Of a DNA stretch of 33,865 bases, positions 1 through 9,008 are shown piece by piece. Below the pieces are notes generated by a model. That model did no database searches. It had not been told where the DNA came from and saw only the letters and a program-made list of their open reading frames with translations. A program made the translations under genes and the position numbers. The DNA is from Comamonadaceae bacterium (lineage in GTDB: Bacteria > Pseudomonadota > Gammaproteobacteria > Burkholderiales > Burkholderiaceae_C). The DNA is taken from NCBI GenBank assembly GCA_947454355.1, contig CANGKR010000009.1, forward strand, positions 1 to 33,865. Reading direction: 5' to 3'. How positions within the stretch are numbered: position 1 is the first letter of the stretch; the number at the start of each line of letters is the position of its first letter.

Positions 1-2
1 AT

Positions 3-413
3 ATCACCGATGACGATATCTTGAACAGCATGGGCGATGTGGCCAACGGCGTGGTGACATCTCACCATTACTCGGCCTCGCACGGCTCCGCTTTGAACAA
101 AAAATTTGTTGCAGCTTTTGAGAAAGCCAACAACGGTCTTCGCCCCAACTTCATGGCCGTGGGCGGTTACGACGGCATGCGCGTGATCTATGAAGCCGCC
201 AAAGCCAGCAAAGGTGCGGGTGGCCAGGTCTTGCTGGATGCGATGAAGGGTCAAGTATTTGAAAGCCCACGCGGCCCGATGTTCATTGACGCGCAAACCC
301 GCGACGTGGTGCACAACATCTACATCCGCAAAGTTGAGAAGATCAATGGCCAGTTGTACAACCAAGAGTTCTCCACGATCAAAGACGTGAAAGACCCAGG
401 CAAAGCCCGATAA
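3..413 (+). CDS. Branched-chain amino acid-type ABC transporter substrate-binding protein (LivK family), C-terminal part; runs off the left edge
   Basis: The open frame continues upstream of the listed ORF start (ITDDDILNSMGDVANGVVTSHHYSASHG...). It has the LivK-like FMAVGGYDGMRVIYEAAKA segment and is followed immediately by H, M, G, F genes. Confidence 0.85.
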   Translation: MTDDDILNSMGDVANGVVTSHHYSASHGSALNKKFVAAFEKANNGLRPNFMAVGGYDGMRVIYEAAKASKGAGGQVLLDAMKGQVFESPRGPMFIDAQTRDVVHNIYIRKVEKINGQLYNQEFSTIKDVKDPGKAR

Positions 414-416
414 GTC

Positions 417-1292
417 ATGCTGACGATTTTGTTTGACGGCATTGCCTATGGCATGCTGCTGTTCATCCTGGCGGTGGGTTTGTCCGTGACGATGGGCTTG
501 ATGAATTTCATCAACCTTGCGCACGGAGCCTTCGCCATGGTCGGGGGTTACCTCACGGTGGTCTTGATGCAGCAGCATGGCGTGCCCTTTGCGGCTTGTT
601 TGCCACTGGCCTTTGTAGGTGCCGGTCTGCTGGGTGCGCTCCTGGAGCGCACCTTGTATCGGCCCATGTATCGTAAGCCGCATTTGGACCAGGTTTTGTT
701 CTCCATTGGCCTGGCCTTCATGGCAGTGTCTTCCACTGATTACTTCATGGGCTCCCAGCAACAAATCATGCAACTGCCCGAGAGTTTGCGGGGCCGCACA
801 GAATGGTGGACGGGTACGCCTTTTGAGCTGGGCATGGGCCACTACCGCTTGTTCATCATCGCGGTCTGCGCAGCTCTCACGGTGGGTTTGCAGTACATCC
901 TGGCCCGCACCCGCTTTGGCAGCCGTTTGCGCGCCAGTGTGGACGATTCGCGTGTAGCTGCAGGCCTGGGCATCAACGTCAACGTGGTGTTCGCTGCGAC
1001 CTTCGCGGTGGGCTCGGGCCTGGCCGGTTTGGGCGGTGCTTTGGGCGCTGAAGTTTTGGGGCTGGATCCAACCTTTCCACTCAAGTTCATGGTGTACTTT
1101 TTGATCGTGGTGGCCGTGGGTGGCACCTCGTCGATTACCGGCCCCTTGTTGGCGGCTTTGCTGTTGGGCATTGCCGATGTGGCCGGTAAATACTACATGC
1201 CCAAACTGGGCGCCTTCATCGTTTACTCGCTCATGCTGGTGATTCTCCTTTGGCGGCCTCAAGGCTTGTTTGTGCGCAAAGGGGGTGCATGA
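417..1292 (+). CDS. Branched-chain amino acid-type ABC transporter permease (LivH family)
   Basis: Hydrophobic 291 aa protein with LivH-type GLMNFINLAHGAFAMVGGY and a C-terminal GLFVRKGGA; operon context. Confidence 0.92.
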   Translation: MLTILFDGIAYGMLLFILAVGLSVTMGLMNFINLAHGAFAMVGGYLTVVLMQQHGVPFAACLPLAFVGAGLLGALLERTLYRPMYRKPHLDQVLFSIGLAFMAVSSTDYFMGSQQQIMQLPESLRGRTEWWTGTPFELGMGHYRLFIIAVCAALTVGLQYILARTRFGSRLRASVDDSRVAAGLGINVNVVFAATFAVGSGLAGLGGALGAEVLGLDPTFPLKFMVYFLIVVAVGGTSSITGPLLAALLLGIADVAGKYYMPKLGAFIVYSLMLVILLWRPQGLFVRKGGA

Positions 1293-2275
1293 TGCATCCG
1301 TTGCAATCGACTTTGCTGGGGGCTTCACGCATTCAGCTATGGGAGCCACTTTTATGGGCGCTGGCCTTTGCCGCGCCTTGGGCCCTGCCTGGACACGCTC
1401 TGATCGTCAACGAGATGGCCATCGTTGCGCTGTTTGCCTTGTCGCTGGATTTGATTCTGGGCTATGCCGGCGTGGTCTCGCTCGGGCATGCGGCGTTTTT
1501 GGGCTTTGGAGCCTACACCGCGGCGCTGTTTGCCAAATGGGTGCACCCTGATCCGATCACTGGCTTGCTGGTAGGCATGGCCGCAGCGTCTGCCTTGGGC
1601 GCGCTGTGCTCCCTGACCATCTTGCGTGGCACCGATTTGACGCGTTTGATGGTCACCTTGGGCATGGCTTTGATCTTGCTGGAACTCGCCAATAAACTTG
1701 ACTGGCTGACCGGAGGGTCAGACGGCTTGCAAGGCGTGGTGATGGGCCCCGTGTTGGGACGCTTCGAGTTTGACCTGATGGGGCAAACCGCCGCTTGGTA
1801 TTCGCTCACCGTCTTGGTGTTGCTGTTCGTGCTGGCACGCCGCTGGATGCATTCGCCCTTTGGTGCCACGCTCAAAGCCGTGCGCGACAACCCATTGCGG
1901 GCCATGGCGATAGGCATTTCGGTGCATCGGCGCTTGGCTGTGGTCTATACCCTGGCTGCAGGCCTGGCTGGTGCAGCGGGTGCACTGCTTGCCCAAACCT
2001 CGGGCTTTGCGTCGCTCGATGTGTTCGCTCTCGATCGCTCAGCCGATGTGATGCTGATGCTGGTCATTGGTGGCGTGGGCTGGTTATACGGCGGTGTGCT
2101 GGGTGCAGTGGTGTTCAAGCTCTTGCACGATGTGATCTCGGGCATCACGCCGCAGTACTGGACGTTCTGGATCGGTTTGTTTTTGGTGGTGCTGGTGCTG
2201 GTCGGTCGTGACCGATTGCTCAAGCCCTGGTTGTGGTGGGGTTCACGTTCGACCTCGACAGGAGATTCCGCATGA
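1289..2275 (+). CDS. Branched-chain amino acid-type ABC transporter permease (LivM family)
   Basis: LivM motif LDLILGYAGVVSLGHAAFLGFGAYTAAL. The start is refined to the ATG overlapping the livH stop; the track ORF begins upstream at 1250. Confidence 0.92.
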   Translation: MMHPLQSTLLGASRIQLWEPLLWALAFAAPWALPGHALIVNEMAIVALFALSLDLILGYAGVVSLGHAAFLGFGAYTAALFAKWVHPDPITGLLVGMAAASALGALCSLTILRGTDLTRLMVTLGMALILLELANKLDWLTGGSDGLQGVVMGPVLGRFEFDLMGQTAAWYSLTVLVLLFVLARRWMHSPFGATLKAVRDNPLRAMAIGISVHRRLAVVYTLAAGLAGAAGALLAQTSGFASLDVFALDRSADVMLMLVIGGVGWLYGGVLGAVVFKLLHDVISGITPQYWTFWIGLFLVVLVLVGRDRLLKPWLWWGSRSTSTGDSA

Positions 2276-3042
2276 GCCCCCATCCCGTGGTCTTGAAGAC
2301 CGAAGGCTTGGTCAAGCAATTTGGCGGCATCACCGCGACACAGGATGTGAATCTGTCCATCGCCAAAGGCGCGCGGCATGCCTTGATCGGCCCGAATGGT
2401 GCAGGCAAAACGACCCTCATCAATTTGATGACGGGCGTATTGGAGCCGACCCATGGGCGCATCGTTTTAGAAGGCGTGGACATCACCCGTATGGCTCCCG
2501 AGCAGAGGGTGCATAAAGGGTTGGTGCGCACTTTCCAAATCAACCAGTTGTTTGCCAGCATGAGCCCATTGGAAACTTTGGCCATGGTGGTGTCGCAGCA
2601 GCAAGGCCTGGGAGGGCGCTGGTGGCAACCTTTGGGAGCCAGTCGCCGGGTGCTTGAACGCTGTGAGCAATTGTTGAGTTTGTTCCGATTGACTGAGGTC
2701 ATGAACCAGCGAACCGATGCATTGGCTTATGGCAAGCGCCGTTTGCTGGAGATGGCCATCGCGTTGGCCTGTGAGCCCCGCGTGCTCTTGCTCGATGAGC
2801 CTGTGGCCGGTGTTCCTGCGGGTGAGCGCGAAGAACTCTTGCACACCGTGGCGGCTTTGCCGGCCGATGTGTCGGTATTGTTGATTGAGCACGACATGGA
2901 CCTTGTGTTTGATTTCGCCACCCGCATCACTGTGCTGGTCAATGGCGCGGTGTTGACCGAAGGTACGCCTGCCGAGATCGCGAACGATCCGCAAGTCAAG
3001 TCGGTATACCTCGGTCATGGAGAGGAGTTGGCCCATGGCTGA
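2272..3042 (+). CDS. ABC transporter ATP-binding protein (LivG family)
   Basis: Walker A GPNGAGKTT and Walker B VLLLDEPVAGV. ATGA overlap with livM; start refined to 2272 (MSPHPVVLKTEG). Confidence 0.92.
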   Translation: MSPHPVVLKTEGLVKQFGGITATQDVNLSIAKGARHALIGPNGAGKTTLINLMTGVLEPTHGRIVLEGVDITRMAPEQRVHKGLVRTFQINQLFASMSPLETLAMVVSQQQGLGGRWWQPLGASRRVLERCEQLLSLFRLTEVMNQRTDALAYGKRRLLEMAIALACEPRVLLLDEPVAGVPAGEREELLHTVAALPADVSVLLIEHDMDLVFDFATRITVLVNGAVLTEGTPAEIANDPQVKSVYLGHGEELAHG

Positions 3043-3781
3043 TCTGTTGCAAGTTACGCAGTTGAGCGCGGGTTATGGCGAAGCCGTGGTGCTCAATGGT
3101 GTGGGTTTTTCCTTAGCCGAAGGTGAAACCCTGGCCTTGCTCGGACGCAATGGCACCGGTAAAACCACCTTGATGGACACCTTGGCCGGCGCCACCCGCC
3201 AGCACGCGGGCGAGATCCTGCTGGGCGGTGCTGCATTGCACCGAATGCCTTCGCATGAACGTGCGGCAGCGGGCATCGGTTGGGTGCCGCAAGAGCGCAA
3301 TATTTTCAAATCTCTCACGGTCCATGAAAACCTGTCTGCGGTGGCTCGGCCTGCACGCGCAGGTCATGCCGCCTGCGCTTGGACGCCTGATCGTGTTTAC
3401 GACTTGTTTCCGCGATTGGCTGAGCGCAAGACCAACTTGGGCACTCAGTTGTCGGGTGGCGAGCAGCAAATGCTGGCCGTGGCCCGGGCGCTGGTGCTCA
3501 ACCCGCGATTGCTTTTGCTCGACGAACCCCTAGAAGGTTTGGCGCCAATCATTGTGGAAGAGTTGCTGCGGGCCATTGCCCGCATCACCCGAGACGAGGG
3601 TTTGTCGGCCATCATCGTGGAGCAGCATCCGCAGGCCATTTTGGCTATCAGCCACCAAGCAGTGGTGCTTGACCAAGGCCGCGTGGTGCATCAGGGGCCT
3701 GCTCAGGCGTTGCAGGCGCAGCCTGAATTGTTGGATCAATTATTGGGTGTGGCTCGTGAGCGCACCGCAACGAAAGGGTGA
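3035..3781 (+). CDS. ABC transporter ATP-binding protein (LivF family)
   Basis: Walker A GRNGTGKTT, signature LSGGEQQMLAVARAL, Walker B LLLLDEPLEGLAP. Start refined to 3035. Confidence 0.92.
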   Translation: MADLLQVTQLSAGYGEAVVLNGVGFSLAEGETLALLGRNGTGKTTLMDTLAGATRQHAGEILLGGAALHRMPSHERAAAGIGWVPQERNIFKSLTVHENLSAVARPARAGHAACAWTPDRVYDLFPRLAERKTNLGTQLSGGEQQMLAVARALVLNPRLLLLDEPLEGLAPIIVEELLRAIARITRDEGLSAIIVEQHPQAILAISHQAVVLDQGRVVHQGPAQALQAQPELLDQLLGVARERTATKG

Positions 3782-3784
3782 ATG

Positions 3785-4846
3785 ATGTTTCTCAAAAACA
3801 CATGGTATGTGGCGTGTCAGTCGCATGAATTGACTGACAAGCCTTTGGGCCGCAAGGTCTGCGGCGAAAGCATGGCTTTCTTTCGCGGCCCAGGCGACCA
3901 AGCTGCAGCGGTAGAAGATTTTTGCCCACATCGCGGCGCGCCTTTGTCGCTGGGTAAAGTGTGTGATGGCAAGTTGGTGTGCGGCTACCACGGTCTGGAG
4001 ATGGGCTGCGACGGCAAAACAGTGGCCATGCCCGGTCAACGGGTGCGAGGTTTTCCACCGGTCAAACGTTTTGCTGTTGTCGAGCGCTATGGCTTCATTT
4101 GGGTCTGGCCGGGTGATGCCGATCTGGCCGATGAATCGGCCATGCCGGTCTTTGAGTGGTTCGAAAATCCCCAGTGGGCCTACGGCGGAGGGCTTTACCA
4201 CATTGCCTGTGATTACCGTCTGATGATTGACAACCTGATGGACTTGACGCATGAGACCTATGTGCACTCCACCAGCATCGGTCAAACTGAAATCGACGAA
4301 ACCCCCAGCAAAACCACGGTGGACGGTGACAAGGTGGTGACCAGTCGCTTCATGCACGACATCAAGGCGCCACCGTTTTGGCAGATGGCCTTGCGGGCCA
4401 ATGACCTGCCCGACGACGAGTTGGTAGACCGTTGGCAGATCTGCCGATTCACCCCGCCCAGCCATGTGCTGATCGAAGTGGGTGTGGCCCTGGCCGGCAA
4501 AGGCGGCTACGATGCGGCGCCCGAGCACAAAGCTTACAGCGTGGTGGTGGACTTCATTACCCCTGAGACGGAAACCAGTATCCATTACTTCTGGGGCATG
4601 GTGCGGCAATTCAAACCGCAGGACGCTGCATTGACTGAGCAAATCCGCAAAGGGCAGGGTGCCATTTTTGCTGAAGACCTGGACATGCTGGAGCAACAGC
4701 AAAAGAACCTCAGCGCCAACCCCGAGCGCGCTTTGTTGATGCTCAACATCGACGCAGGCGGTGTCCAATCGCGACGTGTGATTGACCGTCTGCTGGTCCA
4801 AGAACATGCTGCCATGAACTCCAACTCAGCGCAGGAGTCCGTATGA
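3785..4846 (+). CDS. vanA: Vanillate O-demethylase oxygenase subunit (Rieske non-heme iron oxygenase)
   Basis: Starts MFLKNTWYVACQSHELTDKPLGRKVCGE. Rieske CPHRGAPLSLGKVCDGKLVCGYHG, then DLTHETYVHSTSIGQTEIDE. Looks near full-length VanA-like from recalled family sequences. Confidence 0.93.
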   Translation: MFLKNTWYVACQSHELTDKPLGRKVCGESMAFFRGPGDQAAAVEDFCPHRGAPLSLGKVCDGKLVCGYHGLEMGCDGKTVAMPGQRVRGFPPVKRFAVVERYGFIWVWPGDADLADESAMPVFEWFENPQWAYGGGLYHIACDYRLMIDNLMDLTHETYVHSTSIGQTEIDETPSKTTVDGDKVVTSRFMHDIKAPPFWQMALRANDLPDDELVDRWQICRFTPPSHVLIEVGVALAGKGGYDAAPEHKAYSVVVDFITPETETSIHYFWGMVRQFKPQDAALTEQIRKGQGAIFAEDLDMLEQQQKNLSANPERALLMLNIDAGGVQSRRVIDRLLVQEHAAMNSNSAQESV

Positions 4847-5124
4847 GCGCAACAGACCATGGCTTTGAAGTTGAAATCGCCAGCACCGGTCAAGTGATCG
4901 AAATCCCTGCCGGACAATCGGTATTGCACACCTTGATGTTCGAAGGTTTTGACATCCCCTTCGCTTGCGAAGAGGGTGTTTGTGGCACCTGCCTGACCGG
5001 TGTGAAAGGCGGTGAGATCGATCACCGAGACCAGTACCTGACCCCCGAGGAGCAATCCAGTCAAACGCAATTTTTGCCTTGCTGCTCCCGCGCCAAGTCG
5101 GCTCGGTTAGTTTTGGATTTATAA
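4843..5124 (+). CDS. Stand-alone [2Fe-2S] ferredoxin homologous to the C-terminal domain of VanB; no FMN/NAD reductase domain
   Basis: 93 aa with CEEGVCGTC...CC cluster ligands and the VanB-like ending CCSRAKSARLVLDL. The start codon overlaps the vanA stop (ATGA). Confidence 0.88.
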   Translation: MSATDHGFEVEIASTGQVIEIPAGQSVLHTLMFEGFDIPFACEEGVCGTCLTGVKGGEIDHRDQYLTPEEQSSQTQFLPCCSRAKSARLVLDL

Positions 5125-5183
5125 ATTATGATTTAATTTATTAATTAAAATATATTCTTTTGTATTCATTTAAAGGAAGGCGC

Positions 5184-5339
5184 ATGTATTTACTGCGGCA
5201 CACAGCTTCAGCAGCCCTGCTGGCCCTGCTCACCGCCTGCGGCGGCGGGGGAGGGGCAGGTTCTGACTTCGGCTCGACGCCTCCTGTCGTCACACCAGTC
5301 GCGACTTCGACTGGCCTGGCCTAAATATGTGCGCCTGAA
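5184..5339 (+). other. Lipoprotein signal peptide/leader ORF in the same frame as, but separated by a TGA from, the S41 peptidase ORF
   Basis: Purine-rich RBS AAAGGAAGG, then ATG and MYLLRHTASAALLALLTAC (lipobox LTAC), ending at TGA 5337-5339. The frame is identical to ORF 5346..6695. Confidence 0.6.
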
Positions 5340-5345
5340 AACCCT

Positions 5346-6695
5346 TTGGTCAAGGACGCATTGGAAAAGACCCGTACAGGCACCCTGAGCGACGAGAAGA
5401 AGTGGATCCAGGCCTACATGACTGAGCGCTATCTTTGGTACCGCGACATGCCCAATCTCAATGCCGACAGTGCGCGCTACCAGGTCAACACCAATGGCGC
5501 TATCAATGCCGTCCGGTCATTGGCCAATTATTTTTACGACAGTTTGACGCCCCTCAAAACTGCTTCGGGCACGGCCGTTGACAAATTCAGCTTTTTGATC
5601 GACACGGGCTCCTGGAACAGTTTTGTCGACAGCACTGATCTGGGCTACGGTTGGATGCTCAAGTCCAGCAGCGCCACGGGCCAGCGCGTGGTCACCGTGA
5701 GCTATGTGTCCCCCAACTCTCCAGCCATGGCGGCCGGTATCCAGCGCGGCGATCAGGTGGTCAGCATCGATGGCGCCTTGGCCAGCGACACCAGCGCCAG
5801 TGCCATGGCGATCTTCAGCGAAGGCACTTACCCCACCCGCGCGGCTTCGCATGCGATGGTCTTGTCGCGTGCGGGCACGAGCCTGTCCAAAACTTTGGTG
5901 GCCAGCACCGTCAATTTGCAGCAAGCCGAATACAAGTTGGTCAACAGCAATGGCCGCACCGCAGGCTATGTGTTGTTCAACAGCCATGTGCCTAATGCCG
6001 AAAGCTATCTCATCAAGGCCATGACCGCTTTCAAACAACAAAACGTGAAGGAGTTGGTGGTCGATTTGCGTTACAACACCGGTGGGTATTTGAGCATCGC
6101 CAATGCCCTGGCCTATGCTGTGGCGGGCGATGCGCGAGCCAAGGGCTGTGTGTTTGAACTGGCCCGCTATTCTGACAAGCGCAGTTCAGAAAACTACCCC
6201 ATGACGTTCTCTAATGTCGGCTTGTCGAATCAGATCTACCCCACACTCGGCTTGTCCAAAATTTACGTGCTGGTCTCGGGCAGCACCTGCTCAGCCAGTG
6301 AGTCCTTCGTGAATGGTTTGCGCGGTATCGATGTCGAGGTGGAGTTGATTGGTACCACCACCTGCGGCAAGCCTTATGGTTTTGTGCCGCAAGACAATTG
6401 CGGGCTGACATACGCTGCCATGGAAATCGAAGGCGTTAATGCCAAAGGCCAGGGCGGATACTCCGAAGGTATGGTGCCGCAATGTGCTGTCAATGATGAC
6501 GTGAACCATGCTTTGGGCGATCCGGCCGAAGCGCTGTTGTCTGTGGCATTCAAGCGCATGCAGGGCATGAGCTGTGCCCAAGCAGCTGGTTTGACCCTGG
6601 GTTCGAAATCCTTGTCTAGCATAGCGCTGCGTGATGACGGTGTGCTCATGCGGCCGCAGTGGCAGCAGAACAAAATCTGGCCCACAGTCCATTGA
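5346..6695 (+). CDS. S41 family (C-terminal processing-like) peptidase with PDZ domain; N-terminus apparently interrupted
   Basis: PDZ-like VVTVSYVSPNSPAMAAGIQRGDQVVSIDG and S41 core ELVVDLRYNTGGYLSIANALA...VLVSGSTCSASESFVNGLRG. The only listed start is a TTG without an obvious RBS. Confidence 0.75.
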   Translation: MVKDALEKTRTGTLSDEKKWIQAYMTERYLWYRDMPNLNADSARYQVNTNGAINAVRSLANYFYDSLTPLKTASGTAVDKFSFLIDTGSWNSFVDSTDLGYGWMLKSSSATGQRVVTVSYVSPNSPAMAAGIQRGDQVVSIDGALASDTSASAMAIFSEGTYPTRAASHAMVLSRAGTSLSKTLVASTVNLQQAEYKLVNSNGRTAGYVLFNSHVPNAESYLIKAMTAFKQQNVKELVVDLRYNTGGYLSIANALAYAVAGDARAKGCVFELARYSDKRSSENYPMTFSNVGLSNQIYPTLGLSKIYVLVSGSTCSASESFVNGLRGIDVEVELIGTTTCGKPYGFVPQDNCGLTYAAMEIEGVNAKGQGGYSEGMVPQCAVNDDVNHALGDPAEALLSVAFKRMQGMSCAQAAGLTLGSKSLSSIALRDDGVLMRPQWQQNKIWPTVH

Positions 6696-6829
6696 CTCTG
6701 ATTGCTGGGACAATGTGAGGATGCACATTTCCCAGGACACGGTATGAAACTCGGCTGGATCCGCAGCGGCGAGGTCGGTAAAACCATAGCTGGCGGCATC
6801 TGGGCTCGCCGCGATAGGAACACTTGAAG

Positions 6830-7774
6830 ATGTTGGACATACTGGCCATCACCTGCCCGATTTACTTGGTGATTGCCTTGGGTTACGGATGTACCCGCCA
6901 AGGCATCTTCCAGTCCAGTGACCTCAAGGCCTTTGGCAAATTCACGATCAACCTGGCCTTGCCCGCGCTGCTGTTCACCAATGTGTCCGAGCGCGCGCTG
7001 ACCGAGATCCTGAACCCGCCTTACATGCTGGCCTATGGAGCAGGCTGCCTGGTCATGGCCCTGGCGGGCCTGTGGTGGGGACAGCACCTCAAGGGGGCGT
7101 CCTTGAGTTACAGCAGTATGTTGGCTATGGGCATGAGTTGCCCCAACAGTGGCTTTGTGGGTTACCCGATTTTATTGATGATGCTCGGCCCGGTGGCCGG
7201 GGTGTGCTTGGCGTTGAATGTGATGGTGGAAGTGATGGTGGTCATTCCGCTTCTGTTGGCAGTGGCCGACCACCAACAAGGTGCTACAGGCCATTGGACG
7301 CAAGGCGTCCAGAAGACTCTGTGGGGGCTCATGCGTAATCCTTTGATGTTGAGCATCGCCGCAGGCGCCGCCTTTTCCCTCGGTGGCGGTGAGATGCCCC
7401 CGTTTTTGATGCGCACCGTGCATTTGTTCGCGCAGGCCACCGCGGTGTTGGCGCTGTTTGTGATCGGCGGCTCACTGGTGGGCTTGCGTTTGCAGGGGCA
7501 ACGCAGCACCGTGAGCCTGATCGCTTTCGCCAAATTGGTAGTGCATCCACTGGTGGTGGCGGGCTTGGTCGCGTGGCTCTTGCCTGTAGCCGACCCGACG
7601 ATGCGCATCGCGGTCGTCCTCTCGAGTGCCATGCCGATGATGGGCATTTACACCATCCTGTCGCAGCGCCATGGCCATGAAGCCATCAGTGCTGCTGCCT
7701 TGCTGGTAACCACTGTGGCTTCTTTTTTCACTGTCAACGGATTGCTGTGGGTCTTACACAGCGTGAACGCATGA
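6830..7774 (+). CDS. AEC family (auxin efflux carrier-like) transporter
   Basis: About 10 hydrophobic segments; N-terminal MLDILAITCPIYLVIALGYG and internal GMSCPNSGFVGYPILLMMLG typical of AEC permeases. Start refined to ATG 6830. Confidence 0.82.
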   Translation: MLDILAITCPIYLVIALGYGCTRQGIFQSSDLKAFGKFTINLALPALLFTNVSERALTEILNPPYMLAYGAGCLVMALAGLWWGQHLKGASLSYSSMLAMGMSCPNSGFVGYPILLMMLGPVAGVCLALNVMVEVMVVIPLLLAVADHQQGATGHWTQGVQKTLWGLMRNPLMLSIAAGAAFSLGGGEMPPFLMRTVHLFAQATAVLALFVIGGSLVGLRLQGQRSTVSLIAFAKLVVHPLVVAGLVAWLLPVADPTMRIAVVLSSAMPMMGIYTILSQRHGHEAISAAALLVTTVASFFTVNGLLWVLHSVNA

Positions 7775-8949
7775 GTACGAATTCGCCCGTGCAGTTGGTC
7801 GCGTGGTCTGCTTTTGCCAGCATGGCCGCCATGCGCATTTGTGACCCGATGTTGGTGGACCTGGGGCGAACCTTCGGCGTGACCACGGGCGAAGCCGCGC
7901 AAGTCATCACCGCCTACATGGTGGCCTATGGCGTCTTGCAATTGTTCTATGGCCCCTTGGGCGACCGATTGGGCAAGTTGCGGGTGATTTGGCTGGCCAC
8001 CTTCGCTTGTGGTGTGTTGAGTTTGGTCACCGCCGCGGCCCCCAACTTGTTGAGCCTGGTGGCAGCGCGAGCAGCCATGGGCGCGGCGGCGGCCGGCATC
8101 ATCCCGTTGTCGGTGGCCTGGGTGGGTGACCAAGTGCCCTATGCTCAACGTCAAGAGGCGCTGGCGCGTTTGATGGGTGCCACGGTCATGGGCATGATGG
8201 TGGGCCAATGGTTTGGCGGCTGGGCCACCGAGCATTGGGGGTGGCGTTACGGGCTTGCCGGTTTGGCCGTTTTGTTTGCCATGGCCGTGTGGCGCATGCA
8301 CCGCAGCCTGCAACAACTGCCCGCCTTTGTGCCTCCGACCGAACACATGCCTTGGGTGCAATATTGGCAAGCCACTGCCCGCTTGTGGACCCAGCCGCGG
8401 GTGCGTTGGGTGCTGACGATGACTTTCGCTGAAGGCGCTTTGGTGATGGGCACTGTGGCCTTCATGCCCAGCCGCTTGGTGGACCTGGGTTTGTCGGTGT
8501 CGCAGGCCGGTACGGCGATGGTGCTTTACGGCGCTTGTGGTCTGGCCTACAGCCAGTTGGCCAAGGTCAGTTTGGCGCGTTGGGGCGAGCAAGGCTTGGC
8601 GCGTGGCGGCGGTGCCTTGGTGGCTTTGGGTTTGTTGTCGCTGTCACTTGCCCCAGGCCCCGGCTGGGCGGTGCTGGCCTGCCCCTTGGCTGGCTGGGGC
8701 TTTTACATGATGCATAACACTTTGCAAACGCAGGCCACTCAAATGGCTCCCGAGGCCCGCAGCATGGCGGTGACTTTGTTTGCATGCACGCTCTTCCTCG
8801 GGCAAACGGCGGGTGTGGCCCTGGTGGCGCTGTGTCTGGATGCAGGCGGTTTGCAAGCCGCTCTCGGTATTGCGGCTGGTGCGGTGCTGCTGCTCGGTCT
8901 TTTTATGGCCAAAGGCTTGCAGCCTAAGACTTTGCTCAGTCCGCCTTGA
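7771..8949 (+). CDS. Major facilitator superfamily transporter
   Basis: 12-TM-like protein with the MFS motif QLFYGPLGDRLGKLRV. ATGA overlap with the upstream AEC gene; start refined to 7771. Confidence 0.88.
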   Translation: MSTNSPVQLVAWSAFASMAAMRICDPMLVDLGRTFGVTTGEAAQVITAYMVAYGVLQLFYGPLGDRLGKLRVIWLATFACGVLSLVTAAAPNLLSLVAARAAMGAAAAGIIPLSVAWVGDQVPYAQRQEALARLMGATVMGMMVGQWFGGWATEHWGWRYGLAGLAVLFAMAVWRMHRSLQQLPAFVPPTEHMPWVQYWQATARLWTQPRVRWVLTMTFAEGALVMGTVAFMPSRLVDLGLSVSQAGTAMVLYGACGLAYSQLAKVSLARWGEQGLARGGGALVALGLLSLSLAPGPGWAVLACPLAGWGFYMMHNTLQTQATQMAPEARSMAVTLFACTLFLGQTAGVALVALCLDAGGLQAALGIAAGAVLLLGLFMAKGLQPKTLLSPP

Positions 8950-9008
8950 CTTTTCCCGATCTGATCAGAGCTCGCCAGCAGGCGCGGATTTCAGTTGCGC
9001 GTTGGTGT

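Noticed and set aside
3740-4807. 355-codon antisense ORF opposite vanA
   Set aside because: vanA is unambiguous on the + strand; the antisense product is not protein-like.
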